Source: Hyphomicrobiales bacterium (GTDB lineage: Bacteria > Pseudomonadota > Alphaproteobacteria > Rhizobiales > Beijerinckiaceae). Taken from it: a stretch of DNA of 64,000 nucleotides. Below, in pieces: positions 39,235 through 48,680 of the stretch. Under the pieces are notes generated by a model, which saw nothing but the letters and a program-made list of their open reading frames with translations, searched no databases and had not been told where the DNA came from. Every line of letters begins with the position of its first letter. Position 1 is the stretch's first letter. The stretch lies in assembly GCA_028290285.1 (NCBI GenBank), contig JAQGKD010000120.1, positions 1-64,000 on the forward strand, written 5' to 3'. The position numbers were made by a program, and so were the translations under genes.

Positions 39235-39271
39235 GCCACACCGTGAAGGGCCCGCCCGAATCCCCGAACCG

Positions 39272-41242
39272 TCAGGTGCGCTCGTCCACGATGCGGACGA
39301 TGTCCGCCATGATCGTGTTCAGCTCGAAATCCTTCGGCGTATAAACAGCAGCGACCCCCTCAGCGCGCATCCGGGCGGCATCTTCGGGCGGGATGATGCC
39401 GCCGACGACGAGCGGCACGTCCAGCCCCTCCGCCTTCATCCGGGCGATAACGTCGCGCACCAGCGGTACATGTGAGCCCGAAAGGATCGAAAGCCCGATG
39501 CAATGCACGTCGCCATCGCGGGCCGCACGGACGATTTCCTCGGGCGTGAAGCGGATGCCCTCGTAGACGACGTCCATCCCGGAATCGCGCGCACGCACGG
39601 CAATCTGCTCGGCACCATTGGAGTGACCGTCGAGACCCGGCTTGCCCATGAGAAAAGTGACACGCCGGCCGAGCTTGCGTGACACACGCTCGACTTCCGC
39701 CCTGACGGCGTCGAGATCACCCGCCTCCTGCCGAGCGGTTCTCCCCACCCCCGTCGGCGCGCGATACTCGCCGAAGGCTTCCCGTAGTACGCCACCCCAC
39801 TCACCGGTGGTGACGCCGGCTTTCGCGGCAACGATCGAGGGCTCCATGATGTTGCGCCCCTCGGCCGCGGCGGAACGCAGGCCAGCGAGCGCCGCGACGA
39901 CCGCGAACGGATCGCGCGCAGCGCGCCAGGCCTGAAGACGCGCGACCTGTTCGGCCTCGACATGTTCCGGCACAACCATGATGGCGCTGTCACCTGTGGT
40001 CAGGGGGGAGGGTTCACTCTCGAGAAAACGGTTCACGCCGATGACCGCCTGCTCCCCGCGCTCGATGCCTTCAAGGCGTCGCGTGTTGGATTCGACGAGC
40101 TTCGATTTCATGTAACCACTTTCGACCGCCGCGATCGCGCCTCCCATCAGCTCGATCTTCGAAAGCTCCGCGCGCGCCTCGGCCTTGAGTTGCTCCACCT
40201 TGCGCTCGATTTCGTGGCTGCCATCGAACAGGTCGCCGTATTCGAGAAGGTCGGTCTCATAGGCCATGATCTGCTGGATACGCAGGGACCATTGCTGGTC
40301 GAAGGGACGCGGCAGGCCGAGCGCTTCGTTCCAGGCCGGCAATTGCACGGCTCTTGCACGCGCGTTCTTCGACAGGACGACGGCCAGCATCTCGATCAGA
40401 ATGCGATAGACGTTGTTCTCCGGCTGCTGCTCGGTAAGGCCCAGCGAATTGACCTGCACGCCGTAGCGGAAGCGCCGGAATTTCTCGTCCTCGATTCCAT
40501 AGCGCTCACGCGTAATCTGGTCCCACAATTCAGTGAACGCCCGCATCTTGCAGAGCTCTGTGACGAAACGCATTCCCGCATTGACGAAGAACGAAATGCG
40601 TCCGACGACCTCGCCGAGGTCCTGGGCAGCGAGATCGCCTGAAGCGCGCACCGAATCGAGAACAGCGATCGCGGTCGCCAGAGCGAAACTCAATTCCTGG
40701 ACCGGCGTCGCGCCTGCCTCCTGCAGATGGTAGGAGCAGACATTCATCGGATTCCATTTGGGCATATGTTTCGTCGTGAAAAGGATCATGTCCTTGGTCA
40801 GGCGCATCGAAGGCGCGGGCGGAAACACATAGGTCCCGCGCGAAAGATATTCCTTGATGATGTCGTTCTGCGTCGTGCCCTGCAGCGCCTCCCGTGGCGC
40901 GCCCTGCACGTCAGCCGCGGCAATGTAGAGTGCCATCAACCAGGGCGCAGTCGCGTTGATCGTCATGGATGTGTTCATCGCGGCGATCGGGATGCCATCG
41001 AAGAGCGTTTGCATGTCACCGAGATGCGAGATCGGCACGCCGACCTTGCCGACTTCGCCGCGCGCGAGCAGATGATCCGAGTCGTAGCCCGTCTGCGTCG
41101 GCAGGTCGAAAGCCACCGAAAGCCCCGTCTGTCCCTTGGCGAGATTGCCCCGATAGAGCTTGTTGGACTCCGCCGCCGTCGAGTGACCTGCATAGGTGCG
41201 GAAGATCCACGGCTTATCAGGTTTGGGGGATGCGGCGCTCAT
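39272..41242 (-). CDS. ecm: Ethylmalonyl-CoA mutase (B12-dependent)
   Basis: Adenosylcobalamin enzyme rearranging (2R)-ethylmalonyl-CoA to methylsuccinyl-CoA; 656 residues. The substrate barrel has the family block SVAFDLPTQTGYDSDH, NTSMTINATAPWLMALY and GTTQNDIIKEYLSRGTYVFPP; the C-terminal cobalamin domain has GLDGHSNGAEQ with the DxHxxG cobalt-ligand histidine. The size and the absence of a small subunit fit MeaA/Ecm rather than methylmalonyl-CoA mutase, and divergent ccr supports this. The start MSAASPKPDKPWIFRTYAG follows GAGAGG. Its cofactor may come from the adenosyltransferase at 17.5 kb. Confidence 0.93.
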   Translation of the reverse strand: MSAASPKPDKPWIFRTYAGHSTAAESNKLYRGNLAKGQTGLSVAFDLPTQTGYDSDHLLARGEVGKVGVPISHLGDMQTLFDGIPIAAMNTSMTINATAPWLMALYIAAADVQGAPREALQGTTQNDIIKEYLSRGTYVFPPAPSMRLTKDMILFTTKHMPKWNPMNVCSYHLQEAGATPVQELSFALATAIAVLDSVRASGDLAAQDLGEVVGRISFFVNAGMRFVTELCKMRAFTELWDQITRERYGIEDEKFRRFRYGVQVNSLGLTEQQPENNVYRILIEMLAVVLSKNARARAVQLPAWNEALGLPRPFDQQWSLRIQQIMAYETDLLEYGDLFDGSHEIERKVEQLKAEARAELSKIELMGGAIAAVESGYMKSKLVESNTRRLEGIERGEQAVIGVNRFLESEPSPLTTGDSAIMVVPEHVEAEQVARLQAWRAARDPFAVVAALAGLRSAAAEGRNIMEPSIVAAKAGVTTGEWGGVLREAFGEYRAPTGVGRTARQEAGDLDAVRAEVERVSRKLGRRVTFLMGKPGLDGHSNGAEQIAVRARDSGMDVVYEGIRFTPEEIVRAARDGDVHCIGLSILSGSHVPLVRDVIARMKAEGLDVPLVVGGIIPPEDAARMRAEGVAAVYTPKDFELNTIMADIVRIVDERT

Positions 41243-41455
41243 TGCATGAAGCCTCTCGACCACGGATCGGATCAGATTATGATGACATGTTGCAGGGCAC
41301 AATAAGGCGGGGCGGGGTCGGAGAGCACTCTATCCCTTAGTCGCCGGTCTGAAGGTCGCATGATGGCTGCGGCGAAACATTAGTAGTATGGTGCATCGCA
41401 GCACGCGCGCTAACATGATGTTCTGGTCGCTCGACGATCGTTCAGGGAGAGCAAC
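41243..41455. promoter_or_regulatory. Divergent ecm/ccr promoter region
   Basis: The 213-nt gap between two divergent pathway genes must contain both promoters. I see no gene in it, and no operator that I can assign. A short GTGC-N6-GCAC dyad (41392-41405) is a weak candidate site. Co-regulation of the two genes is expected but not shown. Confidence 0.4.
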
Positions 41456-42760
41456 GTGGCGGGTTCGGATCTACATGAAGGACCGGCTTGGGCCGGCGCA
41501 GGACCAGGCACCAAGGATCTCTACGAGATCGGCGAGATTCCGCCGCTCGGACATGTGCCGTCCCAAATGTACGCCTGGGCAATCCGCAAGGACCGGCACG
41601 GGCCTCCCGATCAATCGATGCAGCTCGAAGTGGTCCCAACCTGGACATTGGACAGTCACGATGTGCTCGTTCTCGTGATGGCTGCGGGCGTCAATTACAA
41701 TGGCGTGTGGGCCGCGCTCGGCGAGCCGGTATCGCCGCTCGACGGGCACAAGAGCCCCTTCCACATCGCAGGATCCGACGCATCGGGTGTGGTCTGGGCC
41801 ATCGGCTCCAAGGTCAAGCGCTGGAAAGTCGGCGATGAAGTGGTCGTCCATTGCAACCAGGACGATGGCGATGACGAGGAATGCAACGGCGGCGATCCGA
41901 TGTTTTCGGCATCGCAGCGGATCTGGGGCTATGAGACCCCTGACGGATCCTTCGCGCAGTTCTGCCGCGTGCAGGACCGCCAGCTCATGGTGCGCCCAAA
42001 ACATTTGACGTGGGAGGAAAGCGCCTCTTACACGCTGACGCTCGCCACCGCCTACCGAATGCTTTTCGGGCATGAACCGCACCGCCTGAAGCCGGGCGAC
42101 AATGTGCTGGTCTGGGGTGCGTCGGGCGGACTGGGTGTCTTCGGCGTGCAGCTCTGCGCGGCAGCCGGCGCCAATGCGATCGGCGTGATTTCCGACGAGA
42201 CAAAGCGCGATTACGTGCTGTCTCTGGGCGCGCGCGGCGTCATAAATCGAAAAGATTTCAACTGCTGGGGCCAGCTTCCGAAGGTGAACTCCGAGGAATA
42301 CTCCGCCTATATGGCGGAGGCGCGAAAGTTCGGGAAAGCGATCTGGAACATCACTGGCCGAAAAGACGTCGACATCGTCTTCGAACATCCGGGCGAGCAG
42401 ACGTTTCCGACATCCTGCTTCGTCGTCAAACGCGGCGGCATGGTCGTGTTCTGCGCAGGCACGTCGGGCTTCAACCTTACCTTCGATGCGCGATTCGTCT
42501 GGATGCGGCAGAAGCGAATCCAAGGGTCGCATTTCGCCCACTTGAAACAGGCGGCAGCGGCCAATCAATTCGTGATCGACCGCCGCATCGACCCCTGCGT
42601 GTCAGAAGTCTTCCCATGGGACAAGATCCCGCTGGCTCACATGAAAATGTGGAAGAACCAGCATTCGCCCGGCAACATGGCCGTGCTCGTCAACGCCCAG
42701 CGAACAGGACTGAAGACCCTCGACGACGTGATCGAAGCGGCTGCGTCAGGAACCGGCTGA
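41456..42760 (+). CDS. ccr: Crotonyl-CoA carboxylase/reductase
   Basis: Key enzyme of the ethylmalonyl-CoA pathway: NADPH-dependent reductive carboxylation of crotonyl-CoA to (2S)-ethylmalonyl-CoA. The 434-residue zinc-free MDR protein shows MAAGVNYNGVWAALGEPVS, HIAGSDASGVVWAIGSKV, VVHCNQDDGDDEECNGGDPMFS, VWGASGGLGVFGVQL (NADPH) and IVFEHPGEQTFPTS, all specific to this family. The GTG start is supported by GGGAGA. It is divergent from ecm, overlaps the end of the YihY gene by 15 bp, and mcd lies 2 kb downstream. Confidence 0.97.
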   Translation: MAGSDLHEGPAWAGAGPGTKDLYEIGEIPPLGHVPSQMYAWAIRKDRHGPPDQSMQLEVVPTWTLDSHDVLVLVMAAGVNYNGVWAALGEPVSPLDGHKSPFHIAGSDASGVVWAIGSKVKRWKVGDEVVVHCNQDDGDDEECNGGDPMFSASQRIWGYETPDGSFAQFCRVQDRQLMVRPKHLTWEESASYTLTLATAYRMLFGHEPHRLKPGDNVLVWGASGGLGVFGVQLCAAAGANAIGVISDETKRDYVLSLGARGVINRKDFNCWGQLPKVNSEEYSAYMAEARKFGKAIWNITGRKDVDIVFEHPGEQTFPTSCFVVKRGGMVVFCAGTSGFNLTFDARFVWMRQKRIQGSHFAHLKQAAAANQFVIDRRIDPCVSEVFPWDKIPLAHMKMWKNQHSPGNMAVLVNAQRTGLKTLDDVIEAAASGTG

Positions 42761-43594
42761 GGGCCCCCGACGCCGCCGGTCACGGCAGATGGCGGCATTG
42801 AGCTCGCCGCCGAAAACGAAGATTGCGGCGAGCGAATATAGAAACACGAGCGCGATCATCACCGAAGCAATGCCAGCGTAGGTGGTCACATAATTTCGCG
42901 CAAACTGCGCGAGATAAGCCGCGAAGGCCACGGCGAAGACGATGGACAAAACGACGGTCAAACAGATACCGGGCAGGATTTGCCGGATGCCGTTTTTTTC
43001 CGCCGGAAGCCATTTGTGCGCGATGATCAAGGAGCCCGTCAGGAGCAGCGCCGTGATGATGTAGCGTGCGGTCGTGACCGCGACTGCCAGCGGAGCCAGA
43101 CCGGGAAAATTCGTGACGATCGTTTGCCAGATCAAGGGGCCGAGAACGACGAGAAAGGCGAGCGCTAGAAGCGCCAGCGCGCCCACGAGAACGTAGGCGA
43201 CCGATTCAAGCCGCAACAGCCACCATCCGCGCTGATCGCGCACGCCATAGGCACGATTGAGCCCAATGCGAATGGCTTCGACGCCGCTCGACGAGAAGTA
43301 AAGAGCGAGCACAGCGCCGACCGTCACCAGCCCCCCGCGGCTCTGAGTCAGGACATTGTGAATCTCGCTGGCTATGGGCCGAGCTACCTGCTCTGGCCAT
43401 GTCTCCAGAAGAATCCCCGCAGCCTGGTCGGCAAGATCCTTCGAGCCGAAAAACCCCGCCAGCGCGGTCAGGAAGATCAGGAAGGGGAACATGGACATGA
43501 GGGTCGTCAGCGCGATATGGCTGGCAATCGCCCACCCGTCGTCCTCGATAAAGCTGAGATAGGCGTCCACGAGGATCGACAGTCTTTTTCGCAT
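42746..43594 (-). CDS. YihY/BrkB family inner-membrane protein
   Basis: 282 residues of the YihY/virulence factor BrkB (UPF0761) family, with six membrane helices. The family start DDGWAIASHIALTTLMSMFPFLIFL and YFSSSGVEAIRIGLNRAYGV are clear, followed by FAVAFAAYLAQFARNYVTTYAGIASVMIALVFLY. Despite older annotation it is not a ribonuclease BN. The start MRKRLSILVDAYLSF is chosen; the long upstream in-frame extension has no similarity and runs into the divergent transporter gene. Its 3' end overlaps ccr. Confidence 0.9.
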   Translation of the reverse strand: MRKRLSILVDAYLSFIEDDGWAIASHIALTTLMSMFPFLIFLTALAGFFGSKDLADQAAGILLETWPEQVARPIASEIHNVLTQSRGGLVTVGAVLALYFSSSGVEAIRIGLNRAYGVRDQRGWWLLRLESVAYVLVGALALLALAFLVVLGPLIWQTIVTNFPGLAPLAVAVTTARYIITALLLTGSLIIAHKWLPAEKNGIRQILPGICLTVVLSIVFAVAFAAYLAQFARNYVTTYAGIASVMIALVFLYSLAAIFVFGGELNAAICRDRRRRGPSAGS

Positions 43595-43678
43595 GAGCCG
43601 TTGGCTTGAAGTCGGAGAGGGAAAAGGGCGCGTGGACCGGAAGCGAGATCCGTCCGGGGAAGAGGATAGCGCAGCAGC

Positions 43679-44578
43679 ATGAACAAGCGACCTCAGATCT
43701 TCGACAGGTCGCTGGAACGTGCGATTCCGATTGTTTTCGTGCTCTTGTGGTCGACCGGATGGATCGTCGCGCGCCTGGCGGCAGACGGCGCTGATCCCCT
43801 GACGTTCCTTCTCTTCAGATTCGCGGGCGCAGCCATGTGTCTGGTCGTCTATGCCGCCGTTGCGGGGGCTAGCTGGCCGCGCGCTGGAATGGATTGGGTC
43901 CACGCTCTCGCATCAGGTGTCTTGCTTCACGGACTATACTTGGGCGGCGTCTGGTGGGCGATCGGGCATGGCCTGCCCGCCTCAATTTCCGCCCTGCTGG
44001 CAGCCCTCCAGCCCATCCTGACGGCGTTCCTCGCACCGCGACTTGCGGCGGAATCGATCACGGCGCGCCAATGGACAGGCATTTTCCTAGGATTTGGCGG
44101 CCTTCTGCTTGTTCTCGAACCCAACCTTCTCAAAGTCGACTCGAGCCATCTCTGGACGGCCCTCCTGCCCTTGTTCGTCAATGCGCTCGGCATGTTGTCG
44201 CTCACCCTGGGGACCTTTTACCAAAAGCGCTTCATCCGGACGGGCGACCTGCGCACCGTGAGCGTCCTGCAGTTCGTCAGCGCTTTTCTGGTCACGTTGC
44301 CCCTTGCCTTTTTCCTTGAAGACATGCGCATCACCTGGACACACCAGACAATTGCCGCCCTGGTCTGGTCGATCCTTGCGGTCTCGGTCGTCTCGATAGC
44401 ACTGCTGTTGCACCTTCTACGTCGCGGCGAAGTCGCACGATCCGCTCAGCTGATTTATCTCGTGCCGCCGACAGCTGCCCTGCAGGTATTTCTCCTCTTC
44501 GGTGAAAGGCTGGAGCCCATTCAGCTCGCAGGCATGATCGTCACGACCGCGGGCGTTGCTCTGGCGGTGAAACGCTGA
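43679..44578 (+). CDS. DMT-superfamily (EamA) transporter
   Basis: 299-residue integral membrane protein with ten hydrophobic segments and the duplicated EamA fold. FVLLWSTGWIVARLAADGADPLTFLLFRF marks the first repeat and LGTFYQKRFIRTGDL begins the second. Such proteins export amino acids or other metabolites; the substrate is unknown. It is divergent from the YihY gene and lies 106 nt before mcd on the same strand, so a link with the ethylmalonyl-CoA pathway is possible but unproven. Confidence 0.9.
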   Translation: MNKRPQIFDRSLERAIPIVFVLLWSTGWIVARLAADGADPLTFLLFRFAGAAMCLVVYAAVAGASWPRAGMDWVHALASGVLLHGLYLGGVWWAIGHGLPASISALLAALQPILTAFLAPRLAAESITARQWTGIFLGFGGLLLVLEPNLLKVDSSHLWTALLPLFVNALGMLSLTLGTFYQKRFIRTGDLRTVSVLQFVSAFLVTLPLAFFLEDMRITWTHQTIAALVWSILAVSVVSIALLLHLLRRGEVARSAQLIYLVPPTAALQVFLLFGERLEPIQLAGMIVTTAGVALAVKR

Positions 44579-44684
44579 AGGGGAGGACGGCTCCAAAAGG
44601 AGGATTGTCGAAACCAGAAGTCGCGGGCATGCTGCGATGCACAAGGCTCACTTTGGACGCGAGCGGCCGGTTTTGGAGACGTGC

Positions 44685-46376
44685 ATGACCACGCAAACAC
44701 TTGCTGGAGCAGGGACGGCGAGGCCCGAGCCGGACGTGCTCGACCTCGGAGATCGGGCCCTCGCGTCGATTGAGCGCCTCTACGGCGACGCGCGATCCAG
44801 GCTTCGCAGCAAGATCGTCAGCAACGGGCGGATCGAGGCCGAGGCGCTGGAGCGGGAACAGCATGCTGCGCACGGAATGGCCTGGCTCGCGACCTATGTC
44901 GAATCCATTCGCGAAATGGTCGCCTTCGGACGGCGTATGCGGGAGGAAAGCCGCTTTGGTGAAGTCGAGGACCTGCTGACACGCATCGGGCTGGGTGAAT
45001 ATCTGGCCCAGATCTTCGGCGGCATTCCGATGAATCAGGGTGAGTTCATTCGTCCCGAGGATTTCGGGCTGAGCTTCGATTCCATCGCAGCCCTCCGAGA
45101 GGGTGCGGCAGCGCAGTTGATCGCAACGGGGAACACGGCCTCGAATCGCCACCGTCTGGTCGCCCTGATCGATGCTGCAGATTCCTCAGCGATGATCGGA
45201 GATCCCGGTCTCGACGAAACACTCGAATCCATTCGCGACGAGATCCGCAAATTTTCGCAGACCGAGGTGGCTCCGCACGCGCACGAATGGCATCTCGCCA
45301 ACGCCTATATCCCGATGGAGATCATCAAGGGGCTTTCGGGTCTCGGCGTGTTCGGCCTGACGATTCCAGAAGAATACGACGGGATGGGTCTGGGCAAAGT
45401 CGCCATGTGCGTCGTGACCGAAGAGCTGTCTCGCGCCTATATCGGCGTGGGCTCCCTGGGAACACGCTCGGAGATCGCAGCGGAGTTGATCCTCTGTGGC
45501 GGCACGGATGAGCAGAAGCGACACTTCCTGCCCAGGATTGCGTCGGGCGCCATTCTCCCCACGGCTGTCTTCACCGAGCCTAACACCGGCTCGGACCTCG
45601 CATCACTTCGCACCCGCGCGACGCGCTCGGGCGAGACTTATACGATGACCGGCAACAAGACCTGGATCACCCATCCTGTGCGCGCCGATCTCATGACCGT
45701 GCTCGCGCGCACGAATCCGGCGGAGCCCGGATACAAAGGACTCTCGATGCTGCTGGCCGAAAAGCCGCGCGGAACCGACGAAAACCCGTTCCCAGCCGAC
45801 GGAATGTCGGGTAGCGAAATTGAGGTTCTCGGGTATCGGGGGATGAAGGAATACGAGATCGCCTTCGATGGCTTCGAAGTTCCGGCTCAAAACCTTCTCG
45901 GCGGAGTGGAAGGACAGGGCTTCAAGCAATTGATGCAGACATTTGAATCCGCGCGAATCCAGACGGCAGCTCGCGCTGTGGGCGTCGCGCAGAACGCGAT
46001 GGAACTCGGCCTGCGCTACGCAAGGGAGCGCATTCAATTCGGCAAGCCGTTGCTGAGCTTCCCGCGCGTCGCCGACAAGATCGCACTGATGGCGATCGAA
46101 GTGCATATCGCTCGCCAGCTCACCTATTTCGCCGCGCGCGCGAAGGACGACGGGAAGCGCTGCGACGTCGAGGCAGGAATGGCCAAGCTCCTCGGCGCAC
46201 GCGTCGCGTGGAGTTCGGCTGACAACGCTCTCCAAATTCACGGCGGCAATGGTTTCGCGCTCGAATATCCGATTTCGCGCGTTCTGTGCGATGCGCGCAT
46301 TTTAAACATCTTTGAGGGTGCCGCCGAGATCCAGGCCCAGGTGATTGCCCGGCGACTGCTGGAGGAGGGGAACTGA
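44685..46376 (+). CDS. mcd: Methylsuccinyl-CoA dehydrogenase
   Basis: FAD acyl-CoA dehydrogenase converting methylsuccinyl-CoA to mesaconyl-CoA. The 563 residues carry a helical N-terminal extension of about 170 residues that ordinary acyl-CoA dehydrogenases lack and that is typical of Mcd. The catalytic core has LGVFGLTIPEEYDGMGLG, AVFTEPNTGSDLASLRT, GNKTWITH, YARERIQFGKPL and QIHGGNGFALEYP. GGAG precedes ATG 44685. With ccr and ecm in the same 7 kb the pathway assignment is firm. Electrons pass to ETF, encoded at 19-20.7 kb. A small attachment-type protein follows. Confidence 0.93.
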   Translation: MTTQTLAGAGTARPEPDVLDLGDRALASIERLYGDARSRLRSKIVSNGRIEAEALEREQHAAHGMAWLATYVESIREMVAFGRRMREESRFGEVEDLLTRIGLGEYLAQIFGGIPMNQGEFIRPEDFGLSFDSIAALREGAAAQLIATGNTASNRHRLVALIDAADSSAMIGDPGLDETLESIRDEIRKFSQTEVAPHAHEWHLANAYIPMEIIKGLSGLGVFGLTIPEEYDGMGLGKVAMCVVTEELSRAYIGVGSLGTRSEIAAELILCGGTDEQKRHFLPRIASGAILPTAVFTEPNTGSDLASLRTRATRSGETYTMTGNKTWITHPVRADLMTVLARTNPAEPGYKGLSMLLAEKPRGTDENPFPADGMSGSEIEVLGYRGMKEYEIAFDGFEVPAQNLLGGVEGQGFKQLMQTFESARIQTAARAVGVAQNAMELGLRYARERIQFGKPLLSFPRVADKIALMAIEVHIARQLTYFAARAKDDGKRCDVEAGMAKLLGARVAWSSADNALQIHGGNGFALEYPISRVLCDARILNIFEGAAEIQAQVIARRLLEEGN

Positions 46377-46449
46377 GCCGTGCTCAACTCGTTCCTTTTC
46401 CATGGAGGGGTCGACGCTGACGCCGTCCGTATGGAAAGAGGAGAATTCA

Positions 46450-46896
46450 ATGCGCGTTGGAACCGGCGACTGGATTTTGATTGGTGACGGCAAAAAAGCG
46501 TTGCTTCTCCACAACGAAGGCGACGCGACCCTCCTGAACCTCCGTCGTCTCTCGGTCAAGACGCAGGAGAACCCACCCTCGTCCGAGCAGGGGACTGACA
46601 AGCCCGGTCGGGCCTTTTCGAGCGTTGGACAGGGTCGGAGCAGCCACGAGCCAACTGACTGGCACGAGTTGGAAGAGGCGAGGTTCGCCTCGGAGATCGC
46701 AGCGGGAATCAATGCGTCAGCCCACAACCACGAATTCAAGCGCCTGATCGTGGTCGCCCCGCCGAAGATCCTCGGCGAATTGCGCCGTGAGTTCTCGCCG
46801 GAAGCACAGAAGAAGATCGGTGCCGAGATCAACAAGGATCTCACGAAACATTCGATTCCCGAGATCGAGAAGCTACTCGCCAGCTACGAGGCGTGA
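46450..46896 (+). CDS. Host attachment family protein
   Basis: 148-residue soluble protein of the family named after an Agrobacterium protein required for attachment to host cells (AtsE-like). The start MRVGTGDWILIGDGKKALLL follows AGAGGAG. The conserved C-terminal part reads FASEIAAGINASA, FKRLIVVAPPKILGELR, LTKHSIPEIEKLL. The fold resembles archaeal release-factor-like baeRF domains found in many bacteria, so a direct adhesion role is doubtful. It ends 13 bp inside the convergent PLP enzyme gene. Confidence 0.85.
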   Translation: MRVGTGDWILIGDGKKALLLHNEGDATLLNLRRLSVKTQENPPSSEQGTDKPGRAFSSVGQGRSSHEPTDWHELEEARFASEIAAGINASAHNHEFKRLIVVAPPKILGELRREFSPEAQKKIGAEINKDLTKHSIPEIEKLLASYEA

Positions 46897-48071
46897 GAGT
46901 GCATTTGGCTGTGGCGGAGCGCCTGCTCCAGATCGCTGAACAGATCCTCGACAGTTTCGATGCCGCAGGAGAGGCGCAGGAGATCGGGCGGGCACGGCGT
47001 GCCCACCCCCTCGATCGACGCGCGGTGCTCGATGAGGCTTTCGACGCCTCCCAGTGAGGTCGCGCGTTTCCAGAGGTGAACCTGTGCCGCCGTCGCAATC
47101 GCGGCGGCTTCGCCCCCATGAACCCTGATCGAGAGCATCCCACCAAATCCACCAACCATTTGGCGCGCCGCGAGTGCGTGATTCGCGTGGCTCGGGAGTC
47201 CCGGATAGAGGACCTCGGCGACTGCGGCGTGGCGTGAAAAACGACGCGCCAAATCGAGCGCTGTCGCGCAACTCGCCCGAACGCGAAGATGCAGTGTGCG
47301 AATGCCCCGTATGACAAGGAATGCCTCGAAGGGCCCGAGAAGCATGCCGTGGCTTGATCGGACGCGCGATATCTTCGCCCAGAGTTCGTCCTTCGAACGC
47401 GTCGCCAGCACACCGGCAATCACATCCGAGTGTCCGTTCAGATATTTGGAGGCCGAGTGCATCACGATGTCCGCGCCGAGCGCGAGCGGGCGCGTCAAAA
47501 CCGGGCTGGCGCAGGTCGAATCCACGATGAGCTTGGCGCAGGCGCTGTGCGCAATCTCAGCGACACCAGCGATATCGACGACGTTCCATAGGGGATTGGA
47601 CGGCGTCTCGATCCAGATGAGTTGGGTGGGACGAGCCGCGACAGCGGCCGATACTTTCGCAAGGTCGGCCATATCGACAAAATCGACCTGCAGTCCAAGG
47701 TTGCGGGCGTCGTCGGCGAGCCAGTTTCGCAACGCCCAATACATGACGGTCGGCGCCAACACGCGACTTCCCGGCGGCAGGGCCGCGAAGACTGCGACGG
47801 CCGCTGACATGCCCGACCCGAAAGCCATGGCAGACTCGGCGTCCTCCAACATGGCGAGAACCGCTTCCAACTCACGCACCGTTTCATTGTCTGCGCGCCC
47901 ATAGGAAAAGCCGCTTCGATATTGGTTGTCGGGATCGCGGATAAAGGTCGAGCTGAGATGGATCGGCCCCACGACTGCCCGCGTGCGTTCGTCGACACGG
48001 CCGAGGGCCTGCGCCGCTGCGGTTTCGCGGGAAGAGCGATAGTTGCGTGCAGAATCCTTATTGCTCATCAT
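46884..48071 (-). CDS. Cys/Met metabolism PLP-dependent enzyme (cystathionine beta-lyase/gamma-synthase family)
   Basis: 395-residue fold type I PLP enzyme. Seen: VGPIHLSSTFIRDPDNQY, FSYGRADNETVRELEAVLAMLE, FGSGMSAAVAVFAAL, IWIETPSNPLWNVVDI, VDSTCASPVL and the PLP lysine in MHSASKYLNGHSDV. Sequence features fit cystathionine beta-lyase (metC-like), but gamma-synthase or other thiol enzymes cannot be excluded. The double ATG at 48071/48068 follows AAGG; a 145-codon in-frame upstream extension overlaps the divergent tspO gene and is rejected. Confidence 0.88.
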   Translation of the reverse strand: MMSNKDSARNYRSSRETAAAQALGRVDERTRAVVGPIHLSSTFIRDPDNQYRSGFSYGRADNETVRELEAVLAMLEDAESAMAFGSGMSAAVAVFAALPPGSRVLAPTVMYWALRNWLADDARNLGLQVDFVDMADLAKVSAAVAARPTQLIWIETPSNPLWNVVDIAGVAEIAHSACAKLIVDSTCASPVLTRPLALGADIVMHSASKYLNGHSDVIAGVLATRSKDELWAKISRVRSSHGMLLGPFEAFLVIRGIRTLHLRVRASCATALDLARRFSRHAAVAEVLYPGLPSHANHALAARQMVGGFGGMLSIRVHGGEAAAIATAAQVHLWKRATSLGGVESLIEHRASIEGVGTPCPPDLLRLSCGIETVEDLFSDLEQALRHSQMHSHAS

Positions 48072-48176
48072 GACCTTCAAACTCGGCGCACGAACCGGCG
48101 CATGCGAACTGGATTGCTGACCGGAGCGTACGCCCCCTGAACGCCAATGCGGGCGACACGATCCGGAGATCCCGTC

Positions 48177-48677
48177 ATGAGTACCCTGGAAGACAGCACA
48201 ACCTTCTCGCGGCCGGTCAGCCTGGTCCTGGCTATAATTCCGGTCGTTGCCGCTGGCGTCCTTGGAAATCTTGCGACGATCCCGAATATTCCCACGTGGT
48301 ATGCGAGTCTCGTGAAACCGGCTTTCAATCCGCCGAATTGGATTTTCGGCCCGGTCTGGACGGCGCTCTACGTCCTGATGGCCTATGCTTTCTATCGCAT
48401 CTTGTGCCAAACGCCCGGGCATAAATGGCGACGAGCCGCCATCGTGGCCTTTCTGGTCCAGATTGCCCTGAACGCGGCATGGTCGTTCGCCTTCTTCGGC
48501 GCCCACAGCGCGGCACTGGGACTCGCCGTGATCCTACCGCTCTGGGTGGCCATTGCCGTCACTATGTGGCTGTTCTGGTTGCAGGATAGCGTTGCGGGCG
48601 GGTGCATTGCGCCGTACCTCGCCTGGGTGTCCTTCGCCGTCCTGCTCAATGTCGCGATCTGGCGATTGAACGGCTGA
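48177..48677 (+). CDS. tspO: TspO/MBR family protein
   Basis: 166-residue tryptophan-rich sensory protein with five membrane helices, homologous to the mitochondrial benzodiazepine receptor. It has WYASLVKPAFNPPNWIFGPVWTALYVLMAYA in pieces, AAIVAFLVQIALNAAWSFAFF and the late WVSFAVLLNVAIWRLN. It binds tetrapyrroles and tunes stress or photosynthesis gene expression in Rhodobacter; function here is unknown. GGAGAT precedes ATG 48177. It ends 3 nt from the convergent hpt gene. Confidence 0.93.
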   Translation: MSTLEDSTTFSRPVSLVLAIIPVVAAGVLGNLATIPNIPTWYASLVKPAFNPPNWIFGPVWTALYVLMAYAFYRILCQTPGHKWRRAAIVAFLVQIALNAAWSFAFFGAHSAALGLAVILPLWVAIAVTMWLFWLQDSVAGGCIAPYLAWVSFAVLLNVAIWRLNG

Positions 48678-48680
48678 GAA

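Noticed and set aside
48072-48506. 145-codon N-terminal extension of the PLP enzyme
   Set aside because: It is antisense to tspO and has no similarity; the double ATG at 48071 gives the normal family length.
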